Assembly (NCBI RefSeq): GCF_004345855.1
Contig: NZ_SLXN01000003.1
Coordinates: forward strand, 124,001-188,000
Length of the DNA: 64,000 nucleotides
Reading direction: 5' to 3'
From: Sphingomonas sp. BK235
Lineage (GTDB): Bacteria; Pseudomonadota; Alphaproteobacteria; Sphingomonadales; Sphingomonadaceae
The notes under the pieces were generated by a model. The model was given only the letters and a program-made list of their open reading frames with translations, did not search any database and was not told the origin of the DNA. The first letter of the stretch is position 1. Each line of letters begins with the position of its first letter. This document shows, in pieces, positions 52,362 to 61,340 of the stretch. The position numbers and the translations under genes were made by a program.

Positions 52362-53377
52362 CCGCGCTCACCCGGCGCGCCGCGCTCGCCGGACTGGGGG
52401 CGGGGCTGGGCGCAGCGGCGCTGATCGCGGGCGCCGCGCGCGCGGCCGAGCCGTCGCCGATGGGGGTGCTGCGGCTCGACCCGCGGCTCGACTCGATCAT
52501 CCCGCCCGGCGCCACGATCGAGACGCTCGCCACCGGCTATCGCTGGGCCGAGGGGCCGGTGTGGGTGGCGAAGGGCGAGTATCTGCTGTTCTCCGACGTG
52601 CCCGCCAACGTCGTCCATCGCTGGTCGCGCCGCGACGGCGCGCGGCCGTTCCTCGATCCCTCGGGCCTGCAGACGCCGATCCCGCCCGCGATCCGCGAGG
52701 CCGGCGCCAACGGGCTGGCGCTCGATCGCGCCGGGCGGCTGATCGTCGCGGACAGCGGAACGCGCGCGATCGTGCGCGTCGACCTTGCCACCAAGAAGCG
52801 GACGGTGCTGGCCGAGCATTACCGCGGCAAGCGCTTCAACAGCCCCAACGACGTGGTCGTGGCGCGCTCGGGGGCGATCTACTTCACCGACCCGACCTAC
52901 GGCTTCGCCGCCGGCCCCGACTCGCCGCTGCGCGAGCTCGACGTGATGGGGCTCTACCGGCTCGATCCCGACGGTACGGTGACATTGCTCGACGGCGCGC
53001 GGCGGTTTCCCAACGGCGTCGGCCTCTCGCCCGACGAGCGGACCTTGTATCTGGCGTGCTCGGACGACGCCGCGCCCTTGGTCTGGGCCTATGCGCTCGA
53101 CACGCGCGGCTCGCCGACGGGATCGCGCGTGTTCAGCGACATGCGCGCGGACAAGGCGAAGGGCTGGGCCGGCGCGCCCGATGGCATGGACGTCGCCGCG
53201 GCGGGCCATCTGTTCGTCAGCGGGCCGGGCGGCATGCACGTGCTCAGCCCTGCGGGCGAGCCGCTCGGCATCATCGGCAACGGCAAGCCGATCGCCAACG
53301 CCTGCGTCGGCGAGGGCGGGCGCAGCCTGTTCCTGACCGCGTCGGACCGGATCTGCCGCGTGGCGCTGGTGGGGTGA
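52358..53377 (+). CDS. Exported SMP-30/gluconolactonase-like protein
   Basis: 339 residues. Tat-type signal LTRRAALAGLGAGLGAAALI ending ARAAEP, then a six-bladed propeller with family motifs GYRWAEGPVWVAKGEYLLFS, GANGLALDRAGRLIVADSGT, FNSPNDVVVARSGAIYFTDP and FPNGVGLSPDERTLYLA. The metal-site residues (Glu of EGP, Asn of SPND, Asp of SPDE) are present. Probably hydrolyses an aldonolactone made by the overlapping oxidoreductase. Translationally coupled (ATGA). Confidence 0.92.
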   Translation: MTALTRRAALAGLGAGLGAAALIAGAARAAEPSPMGVLRLDPRLDSIIPPGATIETLATGYRWAEGPVWVAKGEYLLFSDVPANVVHRWSRRDGARPFLDPSGLQTPIPPAIREAGANGLALDRAGRLIVADSGTRAIVRVDLATKKRTVLAEHYRGKRFNSPNDVVVARSGAIYFTDPTYGFAAGPDSPLRELDVMGLYRLDPDGTVTLLDGARRFPNGVGLSPDERTLYLACSDDAAPLVWAYALDTRGSPTGSRVFSDMRADKAKGWAGAPDGMDVAAAGHLFVSGPGGMHVLSPAGEPLGIIGNGKPIANACVGEGGRSLFLTASDRICRVALVG

Positions 53378-53470
53378 GGGGCCGGCGCGCCGCCTGCTAA
53401 GCTCCCCTCCCTTTCAGGGTGGGGCGTCACAGGGGCTCGCCGCCTGAGGAAGCGCCCTACGCCACTCCGT

Positions 53471-53566
53471 CGTCATCCCGGACTTGGTCCGGGATCCACC
53501 GTGCCGCATGCACGTGAAGCGTTGCTCTCGCGGAAGAGTGGATCCCGGAACAAGTCCGGGATGACG
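53471..53566. repeat. REPIN-like 96-bp composite palindrome, copy 6
   Basis: CGTCATCCCGGACTTGGTCC on the left, AAGTCCGGGATGACGG on the right. The last bases (ATGACGG) are also the first bases of the tandem repeat that follows. Confidence 0.92.
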
Positions 53567-53815
53567 GCAGGGGAAGAGCGTTCCGGGAGGGTCGCTGAGG
53601 GCTCGTGCGAGGGAAGGGGCTCGGAGCCGCCCCACTGCGGCTGAGATGACGGCAGCGGAAGAGCGTTCCGGGAGGTTCGCTGAGGGCTCGTGCGAGGGAA
53701 GGGGCTCGGAGCCGCCCCACTGCGGCTGAGATGACGGCAGGGGAAGAGCGTTCCGGGAGGTCCGCTGAGGGCTCGTGCGAGGGACGGAACTCGGAGCCGC
53801 CCCACTGTGGCTCAG
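53561..53815. repeat. Three 85-bp direct tandem repeats
   Basis: Units start at 53561, 53646 and 53731, each beginning ATGACGGCAG(G/C)GGAAGAGCG and containing GCTCGTGCGAGGGA and CGGAGCCGCCCCACTG. The first two units are nearly identical; the third has a few changes. Each unit starts with the tail of the palindrome. Confidence 0.93.
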
Positions 53816-53936
53816 AAGCAACCCCGCCCTTGCAATGGCCTCCTGCCGGCCCGCCGCGTGTCGACACGAGTCCGCCCGCGACGTACATTCGTGGTTAACG
53901 GCGCCGCCCGAGCGCCGCACCAGAGGGAGAAGAAGC

Positions 53937-56387
53937 ATGCGGTCCACCCACGCCACGCGGCTGCTCAGCGGCGCCGCCACCGTCGCGCTGACGCTGCTCG
54001 CCGCGCCCGCGCTCGCCCAGGCCGACACCGGCCAGACCACCGCGCAGGACACCGCGCAGCGCTCGCAGCCCGACACCGGCATCGTCGACACGACCGCGCC
54101 GACCGGCGACGACATCATCGTCGTCGGCACCGCGGGCGGCGGCACGCGGCGGCAGGACGCCGCCTTCGCGGTCACCACGCTCAGCGACGACGCGATCGAG
54201 CGCGCCGCGCCCAACAGCACCGCCGACCTGCTCCGCACCGTCCCCGGCGTGATGGCGGAGAGCTCGGGCGGGCAGAACGGCGCCAATATCTTCGTCCGCG
54301 GCTACCCCTCGGGCGGCGACGCGCAGTTCGTCACCTTCCAGCTCGGCGGCGTGCCGATCTTCCCGCCCTCGACGCTGTCGTTCCTCGAGAACTCGCAGCT
54401 GATCCGGCTCGACGAGACGGTGCAGCGGGTCGAGGCGGTGCGCGGCGGCACCGGCTCGCTCTTCTCCAACGGCCAGCCCGGCCTGACCGTCAACGTCGTG
54501 CCGCGCACCGGCGGCAGCGCGCTCCACGGCCTCGCGAAATTCTCGTACACCGACTTCGACGAGGCGCGCGGCGACGCCTGGGTGTCGGGCCCGCTCGGCG
54601 AGAACACCGGCTTCATGATCGGCGGCTTCTACGCGCAGGGCAACGGCATCCGCGACCCGGGCTTCCGCGCCGAGAAGGGCGGGCAGGTCACCGCCAACAT
54701 CCACCACGATTTCGAGGGACGCGGCTCGGTCGAGGTCTATGCGCGCTACCTCAACGATCGCGGCCAGTGGCTGCTGCCGCTCCCGGTGATCCAGGACGGG
54801 CGCACGATCAGCGCCTATCCCGGCTTCGACGCGGGCACCGGCACCCTGCTCGGGCCCGAGACGCGGCTGACGCGCAACGTCAAGGGCAACACCGTCAACC
54901 TCGAGAACGGCCGCGGCGCGGACGTGATCAACACCGGCATCACCTTCGACTATGAGGTGGCCGACGGCCTGCGCGTGCGCGAGCGGATGAGCTACCTCGG
55001 CGGGCGCGCCGACACGGTCGGGCTCGTCCCCGACGGCCCGCCCACCGCCGCCTCGGCGATGGCGACCGCGCTCGGCGGCGCGGGCTCGACCGTCGCCTCG
55101 CTGAGCTACGTCAACGGCGGCGGCGCGGTCGCCTCGGGCGCGGACACGCAGGTGATGCGCGCGGGCATCTGGAGCGTGCAGAAGAAGATCACCTCCTTCG
55201 TCGCCGACACCGCGCTGGAGTGGAAGGCCGGCGGCAACAAGCTGACCGGCGGCTTCTACTACGCCGATTACACCACACGGGACCAATGGGCGCTGGGCAA
55301 CCAGGTGCTGCTCACCGCCGAGCCGCGCGCGCGGCTGCTCAACATGACGCTCAACGGCGGGCGCACCGCGACGCAGAACGGCTTCACCAGCGGCGACGGC
55401 TTCCTCGTCGACGCTTACTACAAGGGATCGGACCTCGCCTTCTACGCGGTCGACGAGCTGCAGATCACGTCGCAGCTGCGCGTCGACGGCGGGCTGCGCT
55501 ATCAGAAGCATATCGTCGACGGCAACCTGCGCACCCCGGCGGCGACCCAGGTCAACCTCGATGGCAACCCGAACACGCTCTACGACAATGCCGTCAACGT
55601 GTTCGGCGACCGGCGCGCGCTCGATCCGTTCCGCGAGGGACGCTGGTCATGGACCGCGGGCGCCAACTACGACTTCACCTCGCAGGTCGGCGTGTTCGCG
55701 CGCTACAGCCGCGGCCACAGCTTCCCGCAGTTCGACAACCTGCGCGAGGGGCTGACGATCGTTGCCAAGGTCGACACCTACGAGGGCGGGCTCAAGGTCT
55801 CGATGCCGTGGCTCAACCTCTACGCCACCGTGTTCCACAACACGTTCGACGGACTGGCGACGACGCAGCTGATCAACAACGTCGCGCTGAGCCAGGTCGG
55901 CGGTGCCAAGGCGACCGGCGTCGAGCTCGAGGGCGCGATCCGGCCGTTCGCGGGCTTCAGCCTCGCGGCGGCGGGGACCTTCCTCGACGGCACCTACCAG
56001 GACTTCTTCACCGGCGGCGGCGCGATCGACAACACGGGCAACCGCGTCCAGCGCCAGCCGCGCTGGATGTGGCGGGTGACGCCGTCCTACGAGCTGCCAG
56101 TAGGGAGCCTGCGACCGTCGCTGTTCGCGACGCTGCAATATACCGGCGACCGCTTCTCCGATCCCGAGAACCAGCAGCTGCTGCCGCGCTTCTACCAGCT
56201 CGACGCGGGCGTGTCGGTCGAGGTGGCGGAGCGGATCCGGCTCCAGGTGACGGGCAACAATCTCACCAACGAGATCGGGCTGACCGAGGGCAACCCGCGC
56301 ATCATCGGCGCGCAGGGGACGGGGCCGGTGCTGGCGCGCCCGATCCTCGGCCGCTCGCTCCGCTTCAGCGCGGCGCTGAGCTTCTGA
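53937..56387 (+). CDS. TonB-dependent receptor (siderophore-receptor-like)
   Basis: 816 residues from ATG 53937 (AGAGGGAGA upstream). Signal peptide ending APALAQA, then a Thr/Gln-rich spacer, GDDIIVVGTAGGGTRRQDAA, plug (NSTADLLRTVPGVMAESSGG, NIFVRGYPSGGDAQFVTFQL, VEAVRGGTGSLFSNGQPGLT) and a barrel finishing VLARPILGRSLRFSAALSF. The 'VRGYPSGGD' and 'VEAVRGGTGSLF' forms resemble FecA/FepA-type receptors, yet the neighbours are periplasmic sugar oxidoreductases, so sugar or glycoside uptake is also possible. Confidence 0.92.
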   Translation: MRSTHATRLLSGAATVALTLLAAPALAQADTGQTTAQDTAQRSQPDTGIVDTTAPTGDDIIVVGTAGGGTRRQDAAFAVTTLSDDAIERAAPNSTADLLRTVPGVMAESSGGQNGANIFVRGYPSGGDAQFVTFQLGGVPIFPPSTLSFLENSQLIRLDETVQRVEAVRGGTGSLFSNGQPGLTVNVVPRTGGSALHGLAKFSYTDFDEARGDAWVSGPLGENTGFMIGGFYAQGNGIRDPGFRAEKGGQVTANIHHDFEGRGSVEVYARYLNDRGQWLLPLPVIQDGRTISAYPGFDAGTGTLLGPETRLTRNVKGNTVNLENGRGADVINTGITFDYEVADGLRVRERMSYLGGRADTVGLVPDGPPTAASAMATALGGAGSTVASLSYVNGGGAVASGADTQVMRAGIWSVQKKITSFVADTALEWKAGGNKLTGGFYYADYTTRDQWALGNQVLLTAEPRARLLNMTLNGGRTATQNGFTSGDGFLVDAYYKGSDLAFYAVDELQITSQLRVDGGLRYQKHIVDGNLRTPAATQVNLDGNPNTLYDNAVNVFGDRRALDPFREGRWSWTAGANYDFTSQVGVFARYSRGHSFPQFDNLREGLTIVAKVDTYEGGLKVSMPWLNLYATVFHNTFDGLATTQLINNVALSQVGGAKATGVELEGAIRPFAGFSLAAAGTFLDGTYQDFFTGGGAIDNTGNRVQRQPRWMWRVTPSYELPVGSLRPSLFATLQYTGDRFSDPENQQLLPRFYQLDAGVSVEVAERIRLQVTGNNLTNEIGLTEGNPRIIGAQGTGPVLARPILGRSLRFSAALSF

Positions 56388-56414
56388 GGGGGAGGGACGT
56401 ACCTCACCCCTCCC

Positions 56415-56437
56415 GTCATCCCGGACCTGTCCGAGGC
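56415..56437. repeat. Single (half) REP-like arm
   Basis: CGTCATCCCGGACCTGTCCG, one arm of the composite palindrome without its inverted partner, about 20 bp before complete copy 7. Looks like a truncated element. Confidence 0.7.
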
Positions 56438-56459
56438 GCACGCGACCCGCGCCGACGCC

Positions 56460-56555
56460 GTCATCCCGGCCTTGAGCCGGGATCCATGTTTCCGCGAGAA
56501 CAACGGCTCGGGTGTTCGCGGCACGATGGATCCCGGGTCAAGCCCGGGATGACGG
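56460..56555. repeat. REPIN-like 96-bp composite palindrome, copy 7
   Basis: Left arm CGTCATCCCGGCCTTGAGCC as in copy 4, right arm GGGTCAAGCCCGGGATGACG. It lies between a TonB receptor and a Gfo/Idh/MocA gene; the 382-bp gap otherwise holds only promoter-like sequence at its right end. Confidence 0.92.
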
Positions 56556-56632
56556 TAGAAGGGTCAAGGTCCACTTACGGGGAGGGCCGACCCGTCGCGT
56601 CGATCATACGGCAGCGACGCTAACGTATCGGC

Positions 56633-56663
56633 TTGCTCCGTCACCCGACGTGCCGCATACAAT
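56633..56663 (+). promoter_or_regulatory. Possible sigma-70-type promoter
   Basis: TTGCTC (56633-56638) and TACAAT (56658-56663) with a 19-bp spacer, in an unusually AT-rich patch about 105 bp upstream of the Gfo/Idh/MocA gene. Spacing is longer than ideal, so this is tentative. Confidence 0.3.
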
Positions 56664-56769
56664 AAGATAATTGCTTTCGAATGGCGCGACTCCCGGTGCT
56701 TGGCCGGGAACGCGGCACGACGGCGGTGAGCGCGCAAGCCTCTGCAACGACGCACGCGAAGGAGAGACG

Positions 56770-58167
56770 ATGACGATCAGCGAGGGGATCAGCCGCCGCA
56801 CGTGGCTGGCCGGGGCGGCGGCCACGGCGATGGCAGGGGCGCTGCCGGGCGCCGCGCAGGCGGCGCGGCGCCGCAAGGCGGGCGACAAGATCAACATCGC
56901 GGTGATCGGCGCAGGTGGCATGGGCGCCGCCAACGCCTCGCGGCTGACCGGCGAGAACATCGTCGCCGCCTGTGACGTCGATTTCGACCATGTCGCCAAG
57001 TCGCTGCTCGGCCGTGACGGCAACACCAACCCCGAGCGGGTCGCGCTGCGCGCCGCCTATGACAAGGCCGAGCGCTTCAGCGATTACCGCCAGCTGTTCG
57101 ACAAGCGGAAGGACATCGAGGCGGTGCTGATCGCCACGCCCGACCACCATCACGCGGTCGCGGCCAAGATGGCGATGGAGCGCGGGCTCCACGTCTATGT
57201 CCAGAAGCCGCTGACCTACACGGTGGCGGAGAGCCGCATGCTGGCCGAGCTGGCGCGCAAGAACCCCAAGCTCGTCACGCAGATGGGCAACCAGGGCCAC
57301 TCGGGCGACGACGGCCGCCGCGTGGTGGAGCTGCTGCGCGGCGGCGCGATCGGCAACGTGCGCGAGGTCCACGCCTGGACCAACCGCCCGATCTGGCCGC
57401 AGGGCATCGCGCGCCCCGATCCGGTCGCCAAGCCCGCCAGCCTCGACTGGGACCTGTGGCTCGGGCCGGCCTCGGTCGACTGGGGCTACAACCCCGATTA
57501 CGCCCACTTCAACTGGCGCGGCTGGACCCCGTTCGGCACCGGCGCGCTGGGCGACATGGGCGCGCATCTGCTCGACTTCCCGGTGTGGGCGCTCGAGCCC
57601 GGACTGCCGACCCGGGTCGAGACGCGTCACTCGCGCTGGGCGTCGCGCGACCAGCCGGCACAGCCGGGCAGCTGGCCGCTGGCGGGGCTGACCTTCTTCG
57701 AGTTCGGCAATGCCAAGGGCGGTCCGATCAAGCTCACCTGGTACGACGGCGGGCTGATGCCGCCGAGCCCGCGCGACCTGCCGGCGGAAGCGGTGATGTC
57801 GCCGGAGGGCGGCGTGCTCTACATCGGCGACCAGGGCATGCTGATGCACGAGACCTATGGCGAGAAGCCGGTGGTGTTCGGCGCCGGCGCGGCCGAGCGC
57901 GCCGCGGCGGTGCCGCGCTCGCTGCCGCGGATCGAGGGCGGGTTGCAGGGCCATGAGCGCAACTGGCTCGCCGCGATCCGCGGGGAGACGCAGGCGTCCT
58001 GCCCGTTCGCCTACGCGACGACGCTCAACGAGACGATGCTGCTCGGCATGGTCGCGCTGCGCGCGGGTCGGCCGATCACCTACGACGGCAACGCCGCGCG
58101 GATCACCGACGCGGCGGAAGCGAACACGCTGCTGACGCGCGACTATCGCGCCGGTTGGACGGTCTGA
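56770..58167 (+). CDS. Tat-exported Gfo/Idh/MocA oxidoreductase
   Basis: 465 residues from ATG 56770 (AAGGAGAG upstream). Tat signal ISRRTWLAGAAATAMAGALP, Rossmann motif INIAVIGAGGMGAANASRLT, the signature YVQKPLTYTVAESRMLAELA with QKP in place of EKP, GNQGHSGDDGRRVVELLRGG and GALGDMGAHLLDFPVWALEP. This exported subgroup is frequent in bacteria that degrade complex glycans and may oxidise or epimerise sugar units, with cofactor bound in the cytoplasm before export. Downstream of a TonB receptor on the same strand. Confidence 0.9.
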   Translation: MTISEGISRRTWLAGAAATAMAGALPGAAQAARRRKAGDKINIAVIGAGGMGAANASRLTGENIVAACDVDFDHVAKSLLGRDGNTNPERVALRAAYDKAERFSDYRQLFDKRKDIEAVLIATPDHHHAVAAKMAMERGLHVYVQKPLTYTVAESRMLAELARKNPKLVTQMGNQGHSGDDGRRVVELLRGGAIGNVREVHAWTNRPIWPQGIARPDPVAKPASLDWDLWLGPASVDWGYNPDYAHFNWRGWTPFGTGALGDMGAHLLDFPVWALEPGLPTRVETRHSRWASRDQPAQPGSWPLAGLTFFEFGNAKGGPIKLTWYDGGLMPPSPRDLPAEAVMSPEGGVLYIGDQGMLMHETYGEKPVVFGAGAAERAAAVPRSLPRIEGGLQGHERNWLAAIRGETQASCPFAYATTLNETMLLGMVALRAGRPITYDGNAARITDAAEANTLLTRDYRAGWTV

Positions 58168-58212
58168 CCGTCGCCTGGGCGCGGGCGCAGCGGCTCGCCG
58201 CCGCGCCCGCGC

Positions 58213-58509
58213 TCAGGCGTGCTGCTGCTTCTCTTCGGGCACCAGATACCACACGCCCTCGACCAGGATCACGCGCGAGCCACCGCTGCCCGCCGCCGCG
58301 GTGGTGGCAGCGGGGCTGCGTCGGCGCGGGGCGCGCTCGCTGAGCATGATGTCATAGGTCTTGATCAGCCGGTACAAGGTGGTGCGCCCGATCCGCAGCC
58401 GCTGTGCCGCATGCGTCAGGTTGTTGTCGGTCGCGAGCAGGGCCGCGACGATCGCGTCACGCTGCGCCGCCGCCATGGTGCCGCCGATCTGCCAGTCCGG
58501 AATACTCAT
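58213..58509 (-). CDS. Fis-type helix-turn-helix protein
   Basis: 98 residues. The DNA-binding part AALLATDNNLTHAAQRLRIG with RTTLYRLIKTYDI is the Fis/NtrC C-terminal HTH_8 motif. It occurs here without any receiver or AAA+ domain, followed by a Ser/Ala/Gly linker and a conserved-looking end SRVILVEGVWYLVPEEKQQ. Probably a small stand-alone regulator. It lies 176 bp downstream of ybdD on the same strand; target unknown. Confidence 0.85.
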   Translation of the reverse strand: MSIPDWQIGGTMAAAQRDAIVAALLATDNNLTHAAQRLRIGRTTLYRLIKTYDIMLSERAPRRRSPAATTAAAGSGGSRVILVEGVWYLVPEEKQQHA

Positions 58510-58685
58510 TCAAGCACCTACATCGCGCTGGAAGGTCCCGGGTAGAACGACTTCCCCCGGGATGATGATAAACCGTGGCAGATGGCATATCAACGACCAA
58601 TTAACCGGCACGTCAGCGCGGGTTCATCGCGCCGTCACCGGGCGGGAGACTTGTCCGGCACGTGCTTGTACGAAATTACCTCTGT

Positions 58686-58868
58686 TCAGCAGCAGCGACC
58701 ATTGCCGCCGCGATAGCGCGCCGCCTCGCGGTCTCGGAAGAACTGCGCGCGGGTCATGACCGGGCGCTCGGGATGGTGGTCGGCGAGGTGGCGGCGATAG
58801 GCGTCGTAGTCGGGCTGGCCGACCATCAGCCGCGCGGTCTGCGCCAGGCGTCGCAGCAGCCCGCTCAC
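58686..58868 (-). CDS. ybdD: YbdD/YjiX family small protein
   Basis: 60 residues from a GTG that overlaps the cstA stop by 4 bp. GQPDYDAYRRHLADHHPERP and MTRAQFFRDREAARYRGGNG ending RCC are the family hallmarks. In enterobacteria this small protein is encoded just after CstA/BtsT-type pyruvate transporters and is needed for or modulates their activity. Coupling here matches that arrangement. Confidence 0.93.
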   Translation of the reverse strand: MSGLLRRLAQTARLMVGQPDYDAYRRHLADHHPERPVMTRAQFFRDREAARYRGGNGRCC

Positions 58869-60913
58869 GCCGCGATCCCGGCCGCGGGAATCTCCTGGAC
58901 CGACGGTCGATCGATCCGACGCGCGGCGAGGCAGGTGCGTACCGCATAGACGAGGATCGCGATCACGACCGCGAGGAACAGCGCGCAGAGCGCCGCGTCG
59001 ATCCGGTCGTTGAGCACGATCCGGCGCATTTCCGCGATCGACTTGGCGGGCTTGAGCACCTCGCCGCGCGCCGCGGCGTCGGCGAAGCGGCTGGCATGCG
59101 CGAGGAAGCCGATCGCGGGATCGGGATGCGCCAGCTTCATCACGCCCGCGGTGCCGGTACACAGCACCAGCCAGGCCGCGGGCAGCGCGGTCACCCAGGC
59201 GAAGCGCGCGCGCTTCATCCGGAACAGCACCACGGTGGCGAGCAGCAGCGCTACCGCGGCGAGCATCTGGTTGGAGATGCCGAACAGCGGCCACAAGGTA
59301 TTCACCCCGCCGAGCGGGTCGGTCACCCCCTGGTAGAGGAAGAAGCCCCAGGCGCCGACGCAGAGCAATGTCGCGATCAGCCCGGGCACGAAGCCGCGCG
59401 TGTCCTTGAAGCGCGGTACCGCGAGCGCGAGCAGGTCCTGCAGCATGAAGCGCCCCGCGCGCGTCCCGGCATCGACCGCGGTGAGGATGAACAGCGCCTC
59501 GAACAGGATCGCGAAATGATACCAGAAGGCCTTCATCGCGGGGCCGCCGACCGCGTGCGAGAAGATCTCCGCCATCGCCACCGCCAGCGTCGGCGCACCG
59601 CCGGCGCGGCTGATGATGGTGGTCTCGCCGACCTGGCGCGCGGTGTCGGTCAGCGTCTCGGGCGCGATCGGAAAGCCCATCGCGGTCACCGCCGCGGCGG
59701 CGGTGGCGGGATCGCCCGCGGTGACCGCGGCGGGGGCGTTCATCGCGAAATAGATGCCGGGGTCGAGGATGCACGCCGCCACGAGCGCCATGATCGCCAC
59801 GGCGCTCTCCATCAGCATCGCGCCATAGCCGATGAAGGCGGCGTCACCCTCGCTCGCGATCAGCTTGGGCGTGGTGCCGCTCGCGATCAGCGCGTGGAAG
59901 CCCGACACCGCACCGCAGGCGATGGTGATGAACAGGAAGGGGAACAGCGGCCCGGCCCAGACCGGCCCGCGGCCCGTGGCGGCGAAGTCGGTGAGCGCGG
60001 GCATGCGCAGCGGCGGCGCCAGCAGCACGATGCCGATCGCCAGCGCGGCGATCGCGCCGATCTTGAGGAAGGTCGAGAGATAGTCGCGCGGCGCCAGCAG
60101 CAGCCACACCGGCAGCAGCGACGCCACCGCGCCATAGGCGATCAGCCCGACGCACAGCGCCACCGGCGTGAGCGTGAACCACGGCGCCAGCGTCGCGCTC
60201 GCCGCGACCGACTGGCCGAGCAGGATCGCCGCGACCAGCCCGACGATCCCGATCAGCGACACCTCGCCGATCGCGCCGGGCCGCAGCCAGCGCGTATAGC
60301 CGCCCATCACCATCGCCAGCGGCACGGTGGCGACCACGGTGAACAGCCCCCACGGGCTCTCCGCCAGCGCGCGCACCACGATCAGCGCGAGCACCGCGAG
60401 GATGATCACCATGATCATGAAGGCACCGACCAGCGCGATCGTGCCGGGCACCGCGCCCATCTCCATCCGGATCAGCTCGCCGAGCGAGCGCCCGTCGCGC
60501 CGCATCGAGATGAACAGCACCATGAAATCCTGCACCGCCCCGGCGAGCACCACGCCGGCAAGGATCCACAGCGTGCCGGGCAGATACCCCATCTGCGCCG
60601 CGAGCACCGGCCCCACCAGCGGTCCCGCGCCGGCGATGGCGGCGAAATGGTGGCCGAACAGCACGCGCCGGTCGGTCGCGACATAGTCGAGCCCGTCGGC
60701 GCGGCGCACCGCGGGCGTCGGGCGTGCCGGATCAATCGCGACGACGACGCGCGCGATGTAGCGCGCGTAATAACGGTAGGCGACGAGATAGATCGAGAGG
60801 GCGGCGGTGACGATCCACAGCGCGTTGACCGGCTCGCCGCGCACCGACGCGACCACGCCGAGGCAGCCCGCGCCGACGAGCGCGAGCAGGATCCACGGAA
60901 GGTGCCTGGTCAT
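58865..60913 (-). CDS. cstA: Carbon starvation protein CstA (pyruvate/peptide transporter)
   Basis: 682 residues, polytopic membrane protein with well over a dozen helices. Diagnostic stretches are DGLDYVATDRRVLFGHHFAA, IAGAGPLVGPVLAAQMGYLP, SGFHALIASGTTPKLIASEG, LFILTAVDAGTRAGRFMLQD and NTLWPLFGISNQMLAAVALL. CstA family members import pyruvate (and in some species peptides) under carbon limitation. Overlaps ybdD. A stand-alone Fis-type regulator gene lies downstream. Confidence 0.95.
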   Translation of the reverse strand: MTRHLPWILLALVGAGCLGVVASVRGEPVNALWIVTAALSIYLVAYRYYARYIARVVVAIDPARPTPAVRRADGLDYVATDRRVLFGHHFAAIAGAGPLVGPVLAAQMGYLPGTLWILAGVVLAGAVQDFMVLFISMRRDGRSLGELIRMEMGAVPGTIALVGAFMIMVIILAVLALIVVRALAESPWGLFTVVATVPLAMVMGGYTRWLRPGAIGEVSLIGIVGLVAAILLGQSVAASATLAPWFTLTPVALCVGLIAYGAVASLLPVWLLLAPRDYLSTFLKIGAIAALAIGIVLLAPPLRMPALTDFAATGRGPVWAGPLFPFLFITIACGAVSGFHALIASGTTPKLIASEGDAAFIGYGAMLMESAVAIMALVAACILDPGIYFAMNAPAAVTAGDPATAAAAVTAMGFPIAPETLTDTARQVGETTIISRAGGAPTLAVAMAEIFSHAVGGPAMKAFWYHFAILFEALFILTAVDAGTRAGRFMLQDLLALAVPRFKDTRGFVPGLIATLLCVGAWGFFLYQGVTDPLGGVNTLWPLFGISNQMLAAVALLLATVVLFRMKRARFAWVTALPAAWLVLCTGTAGVMKLAHPDPAIGFLAHASRFADAAARGEVLKPAKSIAEMRRIVLNDRIDAALCALFLAVVIAILVYAVRTCLAARRIDRPSVQEIPAAGIAA

Positions 60914-61340
60914 GGTCGCGCGCTCCTCGTCCTCATCGCCCTGCTATGCCTTGTAGCGGCGGACGCGGGCAACGGGGTTGACGGTCGCGCGGCACCTTAC
61001 GTCGCCCGCTATGGCCGGGCTGTTGCCCATGGCGGTGCGACGGGCGGCACGCGTCACGCACTGCCGCCCTCCCGGACGTGGCAAGCGTTGCAATCCTCCG
61101 GGAGATCGACGCGCGCGGCACCACGGATCCGGACTCGAGAGGTGGGTGGTCGCGCTGGCGGCTCGCCCCACGCGTCATCCCGGGCTCGACCCGGGATCCA
61201 TGGTGCCGCGAGAGCGGCCGGCGTTGCTAATGCGGACGGATGGATCCCGGCTCGAAACCGGGATGACGGTGCCGAATTCACATGTAGCCCCGGTTGCCGC
61301 GAGCGGGGAGGCGTGCTGTCGCCTGCGCGCCTCTTCCCGC
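60914..61340. other. Intergenic region upstream of cstA
   Basis: 427 bases between two minus-strand genes, holding palindromic repeat copy 8 and presumably the cstA promoter at its left end. I see no credible coding frame. Confidence 0.45.
61173..61268. repeat. REPIN-like 96-bp composite palindrome, copy 8
   Basis: CGTCATCCCGGGCTCGACCC on the left and CTCGAAACCGGGATGACG on the right. Arms differ at a few bases, mostly in the loops. Lies between the sugar oxidoreductase operon and cstA. Confidence 0.92.

Larger units (their letters stand above)
53378..53936. other. Repeat-rich intergenic region upstream of a TonB receptor
   Basis: 559 bases with no gene. It contains palindromic repeat copy 6 and a three-unit 85-bp tandem repeat, then about 120 bp that should hold the receptor promoter. 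The open frames through it are repeats translated in different frames and carry no protein signal. Confidence 0.6.

Noticed and set aside
53457..53888. Repetitive protein-like frames with 'EPQWGGSE.RPSHEPSA.LPERSS' units
   Set aside because: They are the 85-bp DNA tandem repeats translated; the unit is not a multiple of three, so each copy is in a different frame and no single protein repeat exists.
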